From positions 186,001 to 250,000 of the forward strand of contig NZ_JOBF01000006.1 of the NCBI RefSeq assembly GCF_000718635.1: a DNA stretch of 64,000 nucleotides. Direction: 5' to 3'. The DNA is from Streptomyces varsoviensis. Lineage in GTDB: Bacteria; Actinomycetota; Actinomycetes; Streptomycetales; Streptomycetaceae. Numbering within the stretch: position 1 is the first letter of the stretch; the number at the start of each line of letters is the position of its first letter. Below, piece by piece: positions 9,798-18,022 of this stretch. The position numbers and the translations under genes are program-made. The notes under the pieces were generated by a model. It ran no database searches. It worked only from the letters and a program-made list of their open reading frames with translations, and was not told the DNA's origin.

Positions 9798-10696
9798 GCC
9801 CGCGCCTCCCCACTGATCCCACGCGCGGCCCGTACGATCCGCGCCGTCCACCACAGCCCGGCACACTCCAGGAGCCCGCCGACGGCGAGCGCGCCCAGTC
9901 CGGCCGGGCTGTGCAGCAGCACCCACAGCGGCGAAGCGCCGAGCGCGCTGCCCATCAACAGGCCGAACACCGGCAGCAGGGCGAGCATCACAGCCGTCGT
10001 CCGCGTGCCCGCCAATTGCGCGTACAGCTCCTCGCGCTGGTCCCGGTCGGCCCGCAGGGCGCCGGCCACCCGTTCGAGGCCGTCCGCCAGCCCGGCCCCG
10101 CCGTCCACGGCGACCCGCCAGCACGCGGCCACCCCGTTCAACCCCTCGGCGCCCGGCTGCCGCCCCACCGCGCGCAGGGCCCCCGGCACGTCGCCGCCGA
10201 ACCGCGCTGCCGCGGCCACCTCCGGCCACGACGGCCCCAGGTCTGGCTGGGCGAGCCCCGCAAGCACCTCAGCGGGCTGCCGCCCCGCCCTCAGCTCGCC
10301 GGCCAGGACCCCGCAGAACTCGATCACCGCGGCCTCCCGCCGCTCCCGCTCACGGCCCAGCCGCCGGGCCCGCAGCCATCGCCGTACGAGCGGCATAGCC
10401 GCGACCGCGATCAGCAAGGGCAACAGCGAGGCCCCCAGCAGCGCCACTACGCATCCGATCGGCACACACACCGCCTCACGCCTCGTCCGCCACAGCCTCC
10501 GCAGCCGGGTGAGCCATTCGTCCACCCATGGCGGCACGGCCCCCGCGACCGGTGCGGTCGCCGGGCCGCCCGCGAGCAGCAGCCGGGCCCGCCGCGCCCC
10601 GTCGGCGCGCCCCGCCGACCACCACAGGGCCGCCCCCGCGCAGAGCGCGGCCGCACACACCGGCACAGCCTCGGGCGTCGTCACCATCCCCGTCAT
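9794..10696 (-). CDS. tadB: TadB-like type II/IV secretion system F-family membrane protein
   Basis: A 300-residue platform protein. It has N-terminal hydrophobic helices ([19 protein letters not shown] and [20 protein letters not shown]), a T2SSF core ([40 protein letters not shown]) and two C-terminal helices. It begins at the ATG at 10696, which overlaps the TadA stop in ATGA, and its own stop overlaps the TadC start the same way. Together the overlaps imply translational coupling along the operon. Confidence 0.88.
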   Translation of the reverse strand: MTGMVTTPEAVPVCAAALCAGAALWWSAGRADGARRARLLLAGGPATAPVAGAVPPWVDEWLTRLRRLWRTRREAVCVPIGCVVALLGASLLPLLIAVAAMPLVRRWLRARRLGRERERREAAVIEFCGVLAGELRAGRQPAEVLAGLAQPDLGPSWPEVAAAARFGGDVPGALRAVGRQPGAEGLNGVAACWRVAVDGGAGLADGLERVAGALRADRDQREELYAQLAGTRTTAVMLALLPVFGLLMGSALGASPLWVLLHSPAGLGALAVGGLLECAGLWWTARIVRAARGISGEARA

Positions 10697-11850
10697 GACA
10701 CGCCCCCGCCCCGCTCGCACAGCGCCGCGAGCCGGTCCCAGCCCCGCGCCCGCCGGAAGCCGTCCGGGCCCCACAGCGCCGCGGGCACGGTCGTGACGAA
10801 CCCCGCCGCGTCACGGTCGAGGACATGCACCTCGGCGATCCGCCGCCGGCCCGAGCGGTTCCGTACCAGATGGATCACCACCGCGAGCGCCGCCGCCAAC
10901 TGGCTGTGCAGCGCGGCCCGGTCGAGGCCCGCCGACGACCCCAGCGCCTCCAACCGCGCCGGAACATCGCTCGCGGCGTTCGCGTGCACCGTTCCGCAAC
11001 CGCCCTCGTGCCCCGTGTTCAGCGCCGCCAGCAGGTCGGTGACCTCGGGTCCGCGGACCTCTCCGACCACGAGGCGGTCCGGGCGCATCCGCAGCGCCTG
11101 CCGCACCAGATCCCGGAGGGTGACCAGCCCCGTGCCCTCCTGGTTCGCGGGCCGCGTCTCCAGTCGCACCACATGCGGATGATCCGGCCTCAACTCGGCG
11201 GAGTCCTCGGCCAGTACGATCCGCTCGCCGGGCCCGACGAGGCCGAGGAGCGAACTCAAGAGCGTCGTCTTTCCCGAGCCCGTACCGCCGCTGATGAGGT
11301 ACGAGAGCCGGGCCGCCAGGATCGCGCGGAGCAGCCGCTCCCCGCCCGGCGGCACCGTCCCCGCCTCGACCAGCTCCGACAGCGTGAAGGCTCTCGGTCG
11401 CACCACGCGCAGCGACAGGCACGTACAGCCCACGACGACGGGCGGCAGCACCGCGTGCAGCCGGGTGCCGTCCGGGAGCCTGGCGTCCACCCAGGGGCGG
11501 GCGTCGTCCAGCCTGCGCCCGGCCACCGCCGCGAGGCGCTGGGCGAGCCGGCGCACCGCGGCGGCGTCGGTGAACGCCACGTCCGTACGCTCCAGCCCCG
11601 ATCCGCGGTCGACCCACACCTCGTCCGCCGCGGTGACCAGCACATCGGTGACCTCGGCCTCGGCCAGCAGCGGCTCCAAGGGCCCCGTGCCCACCAACTC
11701 GGACCGCAGGCGCGCGACGATCTGGAGCACTTCGGCATCGCCCAGCAGCCGCCCCTCCTGGCGCAATGCCTCGGCGACCCGCGCGGGCGTCGGCTCCGCA
11801 CCGCTCTCCGCGAGCCTGAGCCGCACCGCGTCCAGCAGCTCGGCGCTCAT
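10693..11850 (-). CDS. tadA: TadA/CpaF-type pilus assembly ATPase
   Basis: Secretion ATPase of 385 residues. Walker A is GGTGSGKTT at about 188-196. The acidic box region is VLAEDSAEL, and [10 protein letters not shown] and [23 protein letters not shown] supply the Asp and His boxes of the type IV secretion ATPase family. It powers extension or assembly of the Tad/Flp pilus at the cytoplasmic face. It starts at the ATG at 11850, overlapping the stop of the ssd-like gene by 4 nt. The rightward frames across this region are antisense shadows. Confidence 0.93.
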   Translation of the reverse strand: MSAELLDAVRLRLAESGAEPTPARVAEALRQEGRLLGDAEVLQIVARLRSELVGTGPLEPLLAEAEVTDVLVTAADEVWVDRGSGLERTDVAFTDAAAVRRLAQRLAAVAGRRLDDARPWVDARLPDGTRLHAVLPPVVVGCTCLSLRVVRPRAFTLSELVEAGTVPPGGERLLRAILAARLSYLISGGTGSGKTTLLSSLLGLVGPGERIVLAEDSAELRPDHPHVVRLETRPANQEGTGLVTLRDLVRQALRMRPDRLVVGEVRGPEVTDLLAALNTGHEGGCGTVHANAASDVPARLEALGSSAGLDRAALHSQLAAALAVVIHLVRNRSGRRRIAEVHVLDRDAAGFVTTVPAALWGPDGFRRARGWDRLAALCERGGGVS

Positions 11851-12956
11851 GCGGCCACGCTCCCGCCGTCGGCGAGCGCCTGTGCCCAGAACTCCTCGCA
11901 GAACAGCGCCAACGGCCCCCGCTCGCCGCTGCCGGGCGGCGCGCCGGCCGTCAAGGCGTCCCGCAGTCCGGGCTCCGGCGGCAGCTCCCCGGCCAGCGGC
12001 AGCCCGAGCAGCCGCGCGATCTCCTCGTCGTCCAGCCCCGGGGCGTACGGGGTGCGCACCACCGCCCTCAGGTCGTCCAGGACCATGCCCGCCATGGAAG
12101 CGACCCGGTGCGCCGCGGCGACGGCCCGCAGCTCGCCCGGCACCACCAGCAGCCCCACGTCCACCTGCCGGAGCGCTTCCATGGTCGCCTCGTCGCCGCG
12201 CCGCGGCAGATCCACCACCACCGTGCCGCCGCGCCGCCGGGCGGCCGCCAGCACGGCGCGCATCGCCTCGGGCTGTACGAGCGTGGCATCGCCGCGGTCC
12301 CAACTGAGCACGCGAAGGGAGTGCAGTTCGGGCAGCGACTCCTCCAGCGCCCCACCGGCCACCCGGCCGCGGGAGCGGGCGAAGGCGGGCCAGCGCAGGC
12401 CCTCGGCGTTCTCGCCGCCGAGCAGGACATCGAGGCCGCCGCCGAGCGGATCGCCGTCGATGAGCATGGCGCGCTGCCCCGCGCGGGCCGCGGTCACGGC
12501 GAGGGCGCAGGCGAGGGTGCTCGCCCCTGCTCCGCCGCGCCCTCCGATGACTCCGACGGTGAGGGCCGGGCGCCCGACGCCTTCCACGACATCGGCGATA
12601 CGGTCCACGAGCCAGCCCTCGCCGTCGGGCAGCAGCACCACATTGCGGGCGCCGGCCAGCACGGCCCGGCGCCATACCTCGGGGTCGTCGAGGTCGCGCC
12701 CGACGAGGACGACGCCCTCCCGCCGCACGCAGCCGGCCAGCCTCGGGGCACAGTCGTCGCCGACGAGAATCAGCGGCGCGTCTTCCCAGCTCCCGCGCCG
12801 CGCGGGCGTCCCGTGCGCCACCTCGGGCACGGCTCCGGCGGCCGCGCACAGGCGCAGCAGATCGTCGAGGAGCTGCTCGTCCTCGGTGATGATCAGTGGT
12901 GCGCCCGGCTCCGCACCGCTTCCCGCCCATTGATCGGACGCGTTGGTTCCGGCCAC
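11847..12956 (-). CDS. ssd: Ssd/CpaE-like septum-site-determining ATPase homologue
   Basis: A 369-residue P-loop protein of the MinD/CpaE class. The N-terminal 100 residues form a receiver-like region (APLIITEDEQLLDDLLRL). A deviant Walker A, GVIGGRGGAGASTLACAL, lacks the terminal Lys-Thr/Ser pair seen in active MinD proteins, and AMLIDGDPLGGGLDVLLGG follows. It starts at the GTG at 12956 after GGGGGAGG. It is the first gene of the leftward tad operon, where such proteins localise pilus assembly; the mycobacterial counterpart Ssd (Rv3660c) is tied to septum regulation. Whether it hydrolyses ATP is doubtful given the P-loop. Confidence 0.88.
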   Translation of the reverse strand: MAGTNASDQWAGSGAEPGAPLIITEDEQLLDDLLRLCAAAGAVPEVAHGTPARRGSWEDAPLILVGDDCAPRLAGCVRREGVVLVGRDLDDPEVWRRAVLAGARNVVLLPDGEGWLVDRIADVVEGVGRPALTVGVIGGRGGAGASTLACALAVTAARAGQRAMLIDGDPLGGGLDVLLGGENAEGLRWPAFARSRGRVAGGALEESLPELHSLRVLSWDRGDATLVQPEAMRAVLAAARRRGGTVVVDLPRRGDEATMEALRQVDVGLLVVPGELRAVAAAHRVASMAGMVLDDLRAVVRTPYAPGLDDEEIARLLGLPLAGELPPEPGLRDALTAGAPPGSGERGPLALFCEEFWAQALADGGSVAA

Positions 12957-13417
12957 GATCCTCCCCCTCTCACTACGCGTACTCGCATCCGCGAACTCCG
13001 CGGAACGCCGCGAGGAATCACCGTGCAGCGAAGTGGGAAATTGTGTGGATCTTGCTCCAAAACTGTGGACAACTCAGCCGTTGTGAATATCCCGGTCACC
13101 TATACCAGTGACTTCCGGAGTGCAGCCTGGCGATTACGGTCCGTGACGGGTATGACTGGAGAGCGGCACACGAGCGCCGGGCTCGGAGCCTGGCGAGAAG
13201 GGGTGGGACGAGGCGGCGCGGACGGCAAAAACACGTCCGGACATGCGACGACCCCCGCCGGGGGGGAGAGCGGGGGTCGTCCCCACGGCCGACTCGGGGG
13301 GGGAGGAGTCGGGCCGGGTTAGACACGGTCGCGAACGATCCGTGACTTCCATGGTGTACCCGAGACCCTTCTCAGGCAAACCCACACGCCCCAGCTTACG
13401 CCGAATGGAGGGCCTCT
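12957..13417. promoter_or_regulatory. Divergent regulatory region with two strong hairpins
   Basis: This 461-bp gap separates the leftward tad operon from the rightward HAD gene. It holds a perfect 12-bp inverted repeat (13247-13258 with 13270-13281, arms GACGACCCCCGC and GCGGGGGTCGTC). A second stem follows (13287-13295 with 13306-13315, one bulge). On the minus strand the first stem is followed by CATGTCCGGACGTG and a TTTTT tract (13227-13231), as in a terminator or attenuator in the tad operon leader. Short frames across it show no family features. Confidence 0.5.
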
Positions 13418-14263
13418 ATGCTCAGCCTCGTGGAAAACCACTCGCTGCCCCGGACAGCCGCCTTCTTTGATCTGGACAAGACGGTCATTGCGAAGTCAAG
13501 CACTCTCACCTTCAGCAAGTCCTTCTACCAAGGTGGCTTGATCAACAGGCGTGCTGTGCTGCGTACCGCCTATGCCCAGTTCGTCTTCCTGGCCGGCGGG
13601 GCCGATCACGATCAGATGGAGCGGATGCGGGAGTACCTCTCCGCGCTCTGCCGGGGTTGGAACGTCCAGCAAGTCCGGGAAATCGTCGCCGAGACCCTGC
13701 ACGAACTCATCGACCCGATCATTTATGACGAGGCCGCCTCCCTCATTGAGTCGCACCACGCCGCCGGGCGCGATGTCGTGATCGTCAGCACCTCCGGCGC
13801 GGAGGTCGTCGAGCCGATCGGCGAGCTGCTCGGCGCCGACCGGGTGGTGGCCACCCGGATGGTCGTGGCCGACGGCGTCTTCACCGGCGAGATCGCCTAC
13901 TACGCCTACGGCCCGACCAAGGCCGAGGCCATCCGGGAGCTGGCGGAGACGGAGGGGTACGACCTCTCGCGCTGCTACGCCTACAGCGACTCGGCGACCG
14001 ACGTGCCGATGCTCGAATCCGTCGGCCATCCGCACGCCGTCAATCCGGACCGCGCGCTGCGCCGCGAGGCGCTGGCCCGCGACTGGCCGGTCCTTTCCTT
14101 CAACCGCCCGGTCCGGCTGAAGAAGCGGGTGCCCGCGCTGTCGGTGCCCGCGCGCCCGGCGCTCGCCACGGCGGTCGCGGTCGGCGCTGCCGCCGCCACC
14201 GCGGGACTGGTCTGGTATGCCAGCCGCCGCAAGGCGCCCAGCGCCCGTATCCATAGCATTTGA
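13418..14263 (+). CDS. HAD-IB family phosphatase (SerB-like, Rv3661 type)
   Basis: A 281-residue haloacid-dehalogenase phosphatase. Motif I is FFDLDKT, with the nucleophile Asp18 and Asp20. Motif II is VIVSTSG. The later motif, AYSDSATDVPMLESVGHPHAVNPD, binds Mg2+ and sets the IB subclass. A C-terminal hydrophobic helix at about residues 248-268 suggests membrane attachment. GGAGGG precedes the ATG. Homologues have been annotated as influencing differentiation; the substrate is not known. It lies between ssd and the Ms1-like RNA locus, as in mycobacteria. Confidence 0.88.
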   Translation: MLSLVENHSLPRTAAFFDLDKTVIAKSSTLTFSKSFYQGGLINRRAVLRTAYAQFVFLAGGADHDQMERMREYLSALCRGWNVQQVREIVAETLHELIDPIIYDEAASLIESHHAAGRDVVIVSTSGAEVVEPIGELLGADRVVATRMVVADGVFTGEIAYYAYGPTKAEAIRELAETEGYDLSRCYAYSDSATDVPMLESVGHPHAVNPDRALRREALARDWPVLSFNRPVRLKKRVPALSVPARPALATAVAVGAAAATAGLVWYASRRKAPSARIHSI

Positions 14264-14271
14264 ATCCAATT

Positions 14272-14540
14272 GCAGATATCTGCGGCGAGGGGTTCCACTT
14301 GCCTCACGGGAGGAGTAGAAAGGACTTACGGCCCGCGAGACCAGGGACATCCGAGAGGAAGCCCTCAACGCACCAAGGCCCCACGGACCGAGCACGAATT
14401 CCGGGCACCCACGCGACGCCGACCCGTCGATTACGGGCCAGCCGCACCAGGTAACGGGCGAAGTTCTCCGACCTGATGGGCAAATATCGAGCACGCACTG
14501 GTAACCCGGCGGACGTGCCAGCGGCGGTACCAGAGTTTTA
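14272..14540 (+). ncRNA. Probable Ms1/6S-like RNA polymerase-binding small RNA (scr3559 counterpart)
   Basis: The space after the HAD gene is non-coding. In S. coelicolor the corresponding gap (SCO3558-SCO3559) is reported to encode the 6S-like RNA scr3559, and in mycobacteria the gap after Rv3661 encodes Ms1, which binds core RNA polymerase. Seen here: a perfect 12-bp palindrome GCAGATATCTGC (14272-14283), a near-complementary GCAAATATC at 14480-14488, and CTGGTA...TACCAG arms (14498-14503, 14528-14533) followed by AGTTTTA, which looks like a terminator. The strand follows the Ms1 arrangement; both ends are approximate. The identity rests on synteny, not on a model match. Confidence 0.55.
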
Positions 14541-14591
14541 CGGGTGCCGCCGCAACCCTGTGCGCCAGTCCATTCGGAGCGCAGCGGAGGC

Positions 14592-15413
14592 TCAGGCCGC
14601 GCCGCGCTGCAGCGCCTCGCATACGGCCGTACTCTCCCGCACCCCGAGTTCGACAGCACGGCCGCAGTGCGCGATCCACGCCGCCATGCCCCGCGGGGTG
14701 CCGGACACATAGCCGTCGAGCGCCGCCGCGTACGCCGCGCGCCCCAGCTCCGCGTGGCCCACCTCGGCCGGGCAGATCGACTTCGGGTCCAGACCGCTGC
14801 CGACGAGCACGATCCGTTCGGCCGCCCGGGCGACGAGGCCGTTGCACGAGCCGAAGGGTCGCAGCGCGAGCAGTTCGCCGTGCACTACGGCGGCCGTCAC
14901 CAGCGCCGGAGCCTCGCTCCCCGCGATCAGCAGCTCGGCCAGGCCGTCGAGCCGCCCCGCCACCTCGTCGGCGTCGGGCAGCTCCACCTCGATCAGCGGC
15001 TCCGCGACCGGTTCGCCCGCGAGCCGGGGCCGCCCCACCGCGTCGTCCGGCTGCGCGCCGCCGGCGGCCACCAGGTGCAGCCGGGCGAGTACCCGCAGCG
15101 GCGACTGGCGCCAGACGCTCAGCAGCGTGCCGGCCTCGGCGGTCAGCCGCAGCGCCGCGCCGACCGTGCGCGCCTCGCCCTCGACCCCGAAGTCCGTGCG
15201 GCGGCGCACCTCTTCGAGCGCCCAGTCGGCGTCGGACAGCGCCGCGGAGCCGCGCGCTCCGCGGAGCGCCGCCTCCGAGGTGACCTCGTTGCTGCGGCGG
15301 CGCATCACACGGTGGCCGTAGACGCGGTCCACGGCCGTGCGGACGGCGCCCACGGCCTCGGCTACGCCCGGCAGGGAGCCCAGGGCGGCGAGCGGGTCGA
15401 CTGTCGTACTCAT
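14592..15413 (-). CDS. Fic-like protein with degenerate active site (Rv3662c family)
   Basis: A 273-residue protein conserved beside the Ms1-like RNA in actinobacteria and often annotated only as an oxidoreductase. Near residues 178-196 it reads HGELLALRPFGSCNGLVAR, which aligns with the Fic motif HxFx(D/E)GNGRxxR. The catalytic His is Arg (RPF) and Gly-Asn-Gly-Arg has become Cys-Asn-Gly-Leu. It therefore probably keeps a Fic fold without AMP-transferase activity. It starts at the ATG at 15413 (MSTTVDPLAALG). The divergent neighbour starts about 100 bp away, so they share a promoter region. Confidence 0.75.
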   Translation of the reverse strand: MSTTVDPLAALGSLPGVAEAVGAVRTAVDRVYGHRVMRRRSNEVTSEAALRGARGSAALSDADWALEEVRRRTDFGVEGEARTVGAALRLTAEAGTLLSVWRQSPLRVLARLHLVAAGGAQPDDAVGRPRLAGEPVAEPLIEVELPDADEVAGRLDGLAELLIAGSEAPALVTAAVVHGELLALRPFGSCNGLVARAAERIVLVGSGLDPKSICPAEVGHAELGRAAYAAALDGYVSGTPRGMAAWIAHCGRAVELGVRESTAVCEALQRGAA

Positions 15414-15514
15414 GGGTACGACCCTACGCACTTCGGGTCCACACCCCCCGAACGAGTGGTCTTCTTCACTCGGCGCTCTCACTTTCCGCAAAGCCGCACC
15501 TACTGTTGGTGAAC

Positions 15515-16507
15515 ATGAAGATCGCTTTCGTAGGCAAGGGCGGCAGCGGCAAGACCACGCTGTCCTCGCTGTTCATCCGCCACCTCGCCGCCGGTGGTAC
15601 GCCCGTACTGGCCGTGGACGCCGACATCAACCAGCACCTGGGGGCGGCCCTGGGGCTGGACGAGGCGGAGGCCGCCGCGCTGCCCGCGATGGGCGCGCAG
15701 CTACCGCTGATCAAGGACTATCTGCGCGGCACGAACCCGCGCATCGCCTCCGCCGCCACGATGATCAAGACAACGCCGCCGGGCGGGGGGTCGCGGCTGC
15801 TGCGCGTCGGCGAGGACAACCCGGTGTACGCGGCGTGCGCGAGGACCGTCCGGCTGGACGACGACGCCGAGATCCAGCTCATGGCGACGGGGCCGTTCAC
15901 CGAGTCCGACCTCGGCGTGGCCTGCTACCACTCCAAGGTCGGGGCGGTGGAGCTGTGCCTCAACCATCTCGTCGACGGTCGCGACGAGTTCGTCGTCGTC
16001 GACATGACGGCGGGCAGCGACTCCTTCGCCTCCGGGATGTTCACCCGCTTCGACATGACGTTCCTGATCGCCGAGCCGACCCGTAAAGGCGTCTCGGTCT
16101 ACCGCCAGTACCGGGAGTACGCGCGGGACTTCGGGGTCCGCCTCAAGGTCGTCGGCAACAAGGTGCAGGGCCCGGACGACCTCGCCTTCCTGCGGGAGGA
16201 GGTCGGGGACGACCTGCTCGTCACGGTCGGCCACTCCGACTGGGTGCGCGCCATGGAGAAGGGCCGGCCGCCCCGCTTCGAGTTCCTGGAGGAGCCCAAC
16301 CGGCTCGCGCTGCGGTCCCTGCGGGAGGCGGCGGACGCGTCGTACGAGGGGCGCGACTGGGAGCAGTACACGCGCCAGATGGTGCACTTCCACCTGAAGA
16401 ACGCCGAGAGTTGGGGGAACGAGCGGACCGGGGCCGACCTGGCTGCGCAGGTCGACCCCTCCTTCGTGCTCGGCGAGGAGCGTTCGGCTACCCCGCAGCC
16501 TGCTTGA
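15515..16507 (+). CDS. CooC/MinD-like P-loop ATPase
   Basis: A 330-residue ATP-binding protein. The deviant Walker A, GKGGSGKTT at residues 7-15, and the switch VLAVDADINQHLG place it in the SIMIBI class near CooC, whose members insert metals or assist maturation. VVVDMTAGSDSFASG is the Walker B region. No Shine-Dalgarno sequence is visible; TACTGT (15501-15506) lies 8 nt before the ATG, so the mRNA may be leaderless. A GTG at 15509 is the alternative start. Its 3' end overlaps the converging deacetylase gene by 20 bp. The client protein is unknown. Confidence 0.85.
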   Translation: MKIAFVGKGGSGKTTLSSLFIRHLAAGGTPVLAVDADINQHLGAALGLDEAEAAALPAMGAQLPLIKDYLRGTNPRIASAATMIKTTPPGGGSRLLRVGEDNPVYAACARTVRLDDDAEIQLMATGPFTESDLGVACYHSKVGAVELCLNHLVDGRDEFVVVDMTAGSDSFASGMFTRFDMTFLIAEPTRKGVSVYRQYREYARDFGVRLKVVGNKVQGPDDLAFLREEVGDDLLVTVGHSDWVRAMEKGRPPRFEFLEEPNRLALRSLREAADASYEGRDWEQYTRQMVHFHLKNAESWGNERTGADLAAQVDPSFVLGEERSATPQPA

Positions 16508-17735
16508 GCGGCCGCTGCGACTGGGCGTCGGGGAACCGCGACCAGCCGGACTTGGGCCGCTCCCCCACGTCCAGCTTCCGCAGTTGGGCGAGGAGCTTCG
16601 GGTCCTGTACGTCCAGCCAGTCGGCGAGCTGCTTGAAGGAGACGCAGCGCACGCCTTCCTTCGGGCAGACCGTCTTGATCGTGTCTTCGACGGCCTTCAT
16701 GTAGACGCCGCCGTTCCAGGACTCGAAGTGGTCGCCGATGAACATCGGCGCCCGGTTGCCGTTGTAGGCGCGGTTGAACCCCTGGAGCAGTCCGTCGCGC
16801 ATCTGCTTGCCCCAGGCCGCGTGGTGCGCGGGGTCGCCGCGCGTCGTACCGGACTGGTTGGCGAGGAAGTTGTAGTCCATCGAGAGGGTCTCGAAGGCGC
16901 GGCCGGGCACGGGGATTTCCTGGAGGGGGAAGTCCCAGACCCCGTCGATCTGTCGGGGCCAGACCTGACGGCCGCCGACGGAACTGGAGTCGTAGCGGAA
17001 CCCCATGGCCTTGGCGGCCGGGATCAGGTTGCGCTGCCCCTCAAGGCAGGGGGCCCGGCCGCCGACAAGGGCCTTGCTGTAGTCGAAGGGCAGCGGTTGT
17101 CCGCCCTTGAGACCGGAGTTGGTCTTCCAGTTCCGGACGAACGACTCGGCTTGGCGGATCTCGCTCTTCCACTCCTCGGGCGACCAGGTGCCGACGCCCC
17201 GGTCCGGGCCGCAGAAGTGGCCGTTGAAGTGGGTGCCGATCTCGTTGCCGTCGCGCCAGGCCCCGCCGAGCTGTTCGGCGGTGTCCTTGATCCCCTTGAT
17301 GTCGTTGAAGCCGATGTCGGAGGCGCCCGGCGCGTGCTTGGGCGGGTGGTACAGCTCTTTCTTGGCCCCGGGCAGCAGATACACGCCGCTGAGGAAGTAC
17401 GTCATGGTCGCGTCGTACTTCTTGCCGACCTCCCGAAAATGGGAGAACAGCCGCTGCTTGTCCTGGCCGGCGCCGTCCCACGAGAAGACGACGAACTGCG
17501 GGGGCTTTTCACCGGGCTTGAGCCGCCGGGGTGTGGGCTGGTGCGGTTGGGACCCGGTGTAGGCGGTCGATCCGTCGCCGATGAGCCGGGCCGGGCGCGG
17601 GGCGGCCTTGGGGGCGGCCGGTCCCTTGCGTGGCGCGTCGTCCTTGGTGCCCGGGTCTCCCGAGCAGCCGACCGCCCCCGCGGCCAGCGTCGATGTCACG
17701 AGAACCCCTACTGCGGCTCTCCAAGATGCCGCCAT
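16488..17735 (-). CDS. Lipoprotein with polysaccharide-deacetylase-like (NodB) domain
   Basis: A 415-residue exported protein. The lipobox puts a lipidated Cys at about residue 24 (AAGAVGCSG) and a Pro/Lys-rich linker follows. The catalytic domain starts with FVVFSWDGAGQ, with Asp87 as the general base candidate, and continues with TMTYFLSGVYLL. The metal site HFNGH lies at about 169-173. A late FIGDHFESW completes the fold. It should act on a cell-wall or extracellular polymer outside the membrane. GGAAGAGG precedes the ATG at 17735. The upstream 287 bp is unusually AT-rich near 17775-17815 and probably holds its promoter. Confidence 0.88.
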   Translation of the reverse strand: MAASWRAAVGVLVTSTLAAGAVGCSGDPGTKDDAPRKGPAAPKAAPRPARLIGDGSTAYTGSQPHQPTPRRLKPGEKPPQFVVFSWDGAGQDKQRLFSHFREVGKKYDATMTYFLSGVYLLPGAKKELYHPPKHAPGASDIGFNDIKGIKDTAEQLGGAWRDGNEIGTHFNGHFCGPDRGVGTWSPEEWKSEIRQAESFVRNWKTNSGLKGGQPLPFDYSKALVGGRAPCLEGQRNLIPAAKAMGFRYDSSSVGGRQVWPRQIDGVWDFPLQEIPVPGRAFETLSMDYNFLANQSGTTRGDPAHHAAWGKQMRDGLLQGFNRAYNGNRAPMFIGDHFESWNGGVYMKAVEDTIKTVCPKEGVRCVSFKQLADWLDVQDPKLLAQLRKLDVGERPKSGWSRFPDAQSQRPLKQAAG

Positions 17736-18022
17736 CGGTTCACCTCTTCCTTTGTCGCTCAGGTGAGCAGAGGGGTTAAAAATCACATATATGACAAAAG
17801 GAAAAGATGACGACAAGCTGCAAGGAAGGGAACTTCACTCGATAGGAGGAATAGACGCGCCGAAGCACTTGCGAGACTTCCGCCCGTCTTTACTCTCCAT
17901 TACTGTTTGTTTACCAAGCGTTGAGGATCACCCAGCCTCGCAGCCGCTCCCGCCGCTGCACGCCGTGACACACGGCCGCGCCCACGCGCGGCCGCGCCGC
18001 CCCGACGAAGACGGGAACGACC

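Noticed and set aside
13134..13385. 83-residue leftward frame between ssd and the HAD gene
   Set aside because: It spans the strong hairpins, has no ribosome binding site and looks like a composition artefact.
14272..14540. RNase P RNA or tmRNA
   Set aside because: The conserved 5' and 3' segments of RNase P RNA and the tRNA-like ends of tmRNA are absent; the Ms1/6S-like assignment fits the gene order better.
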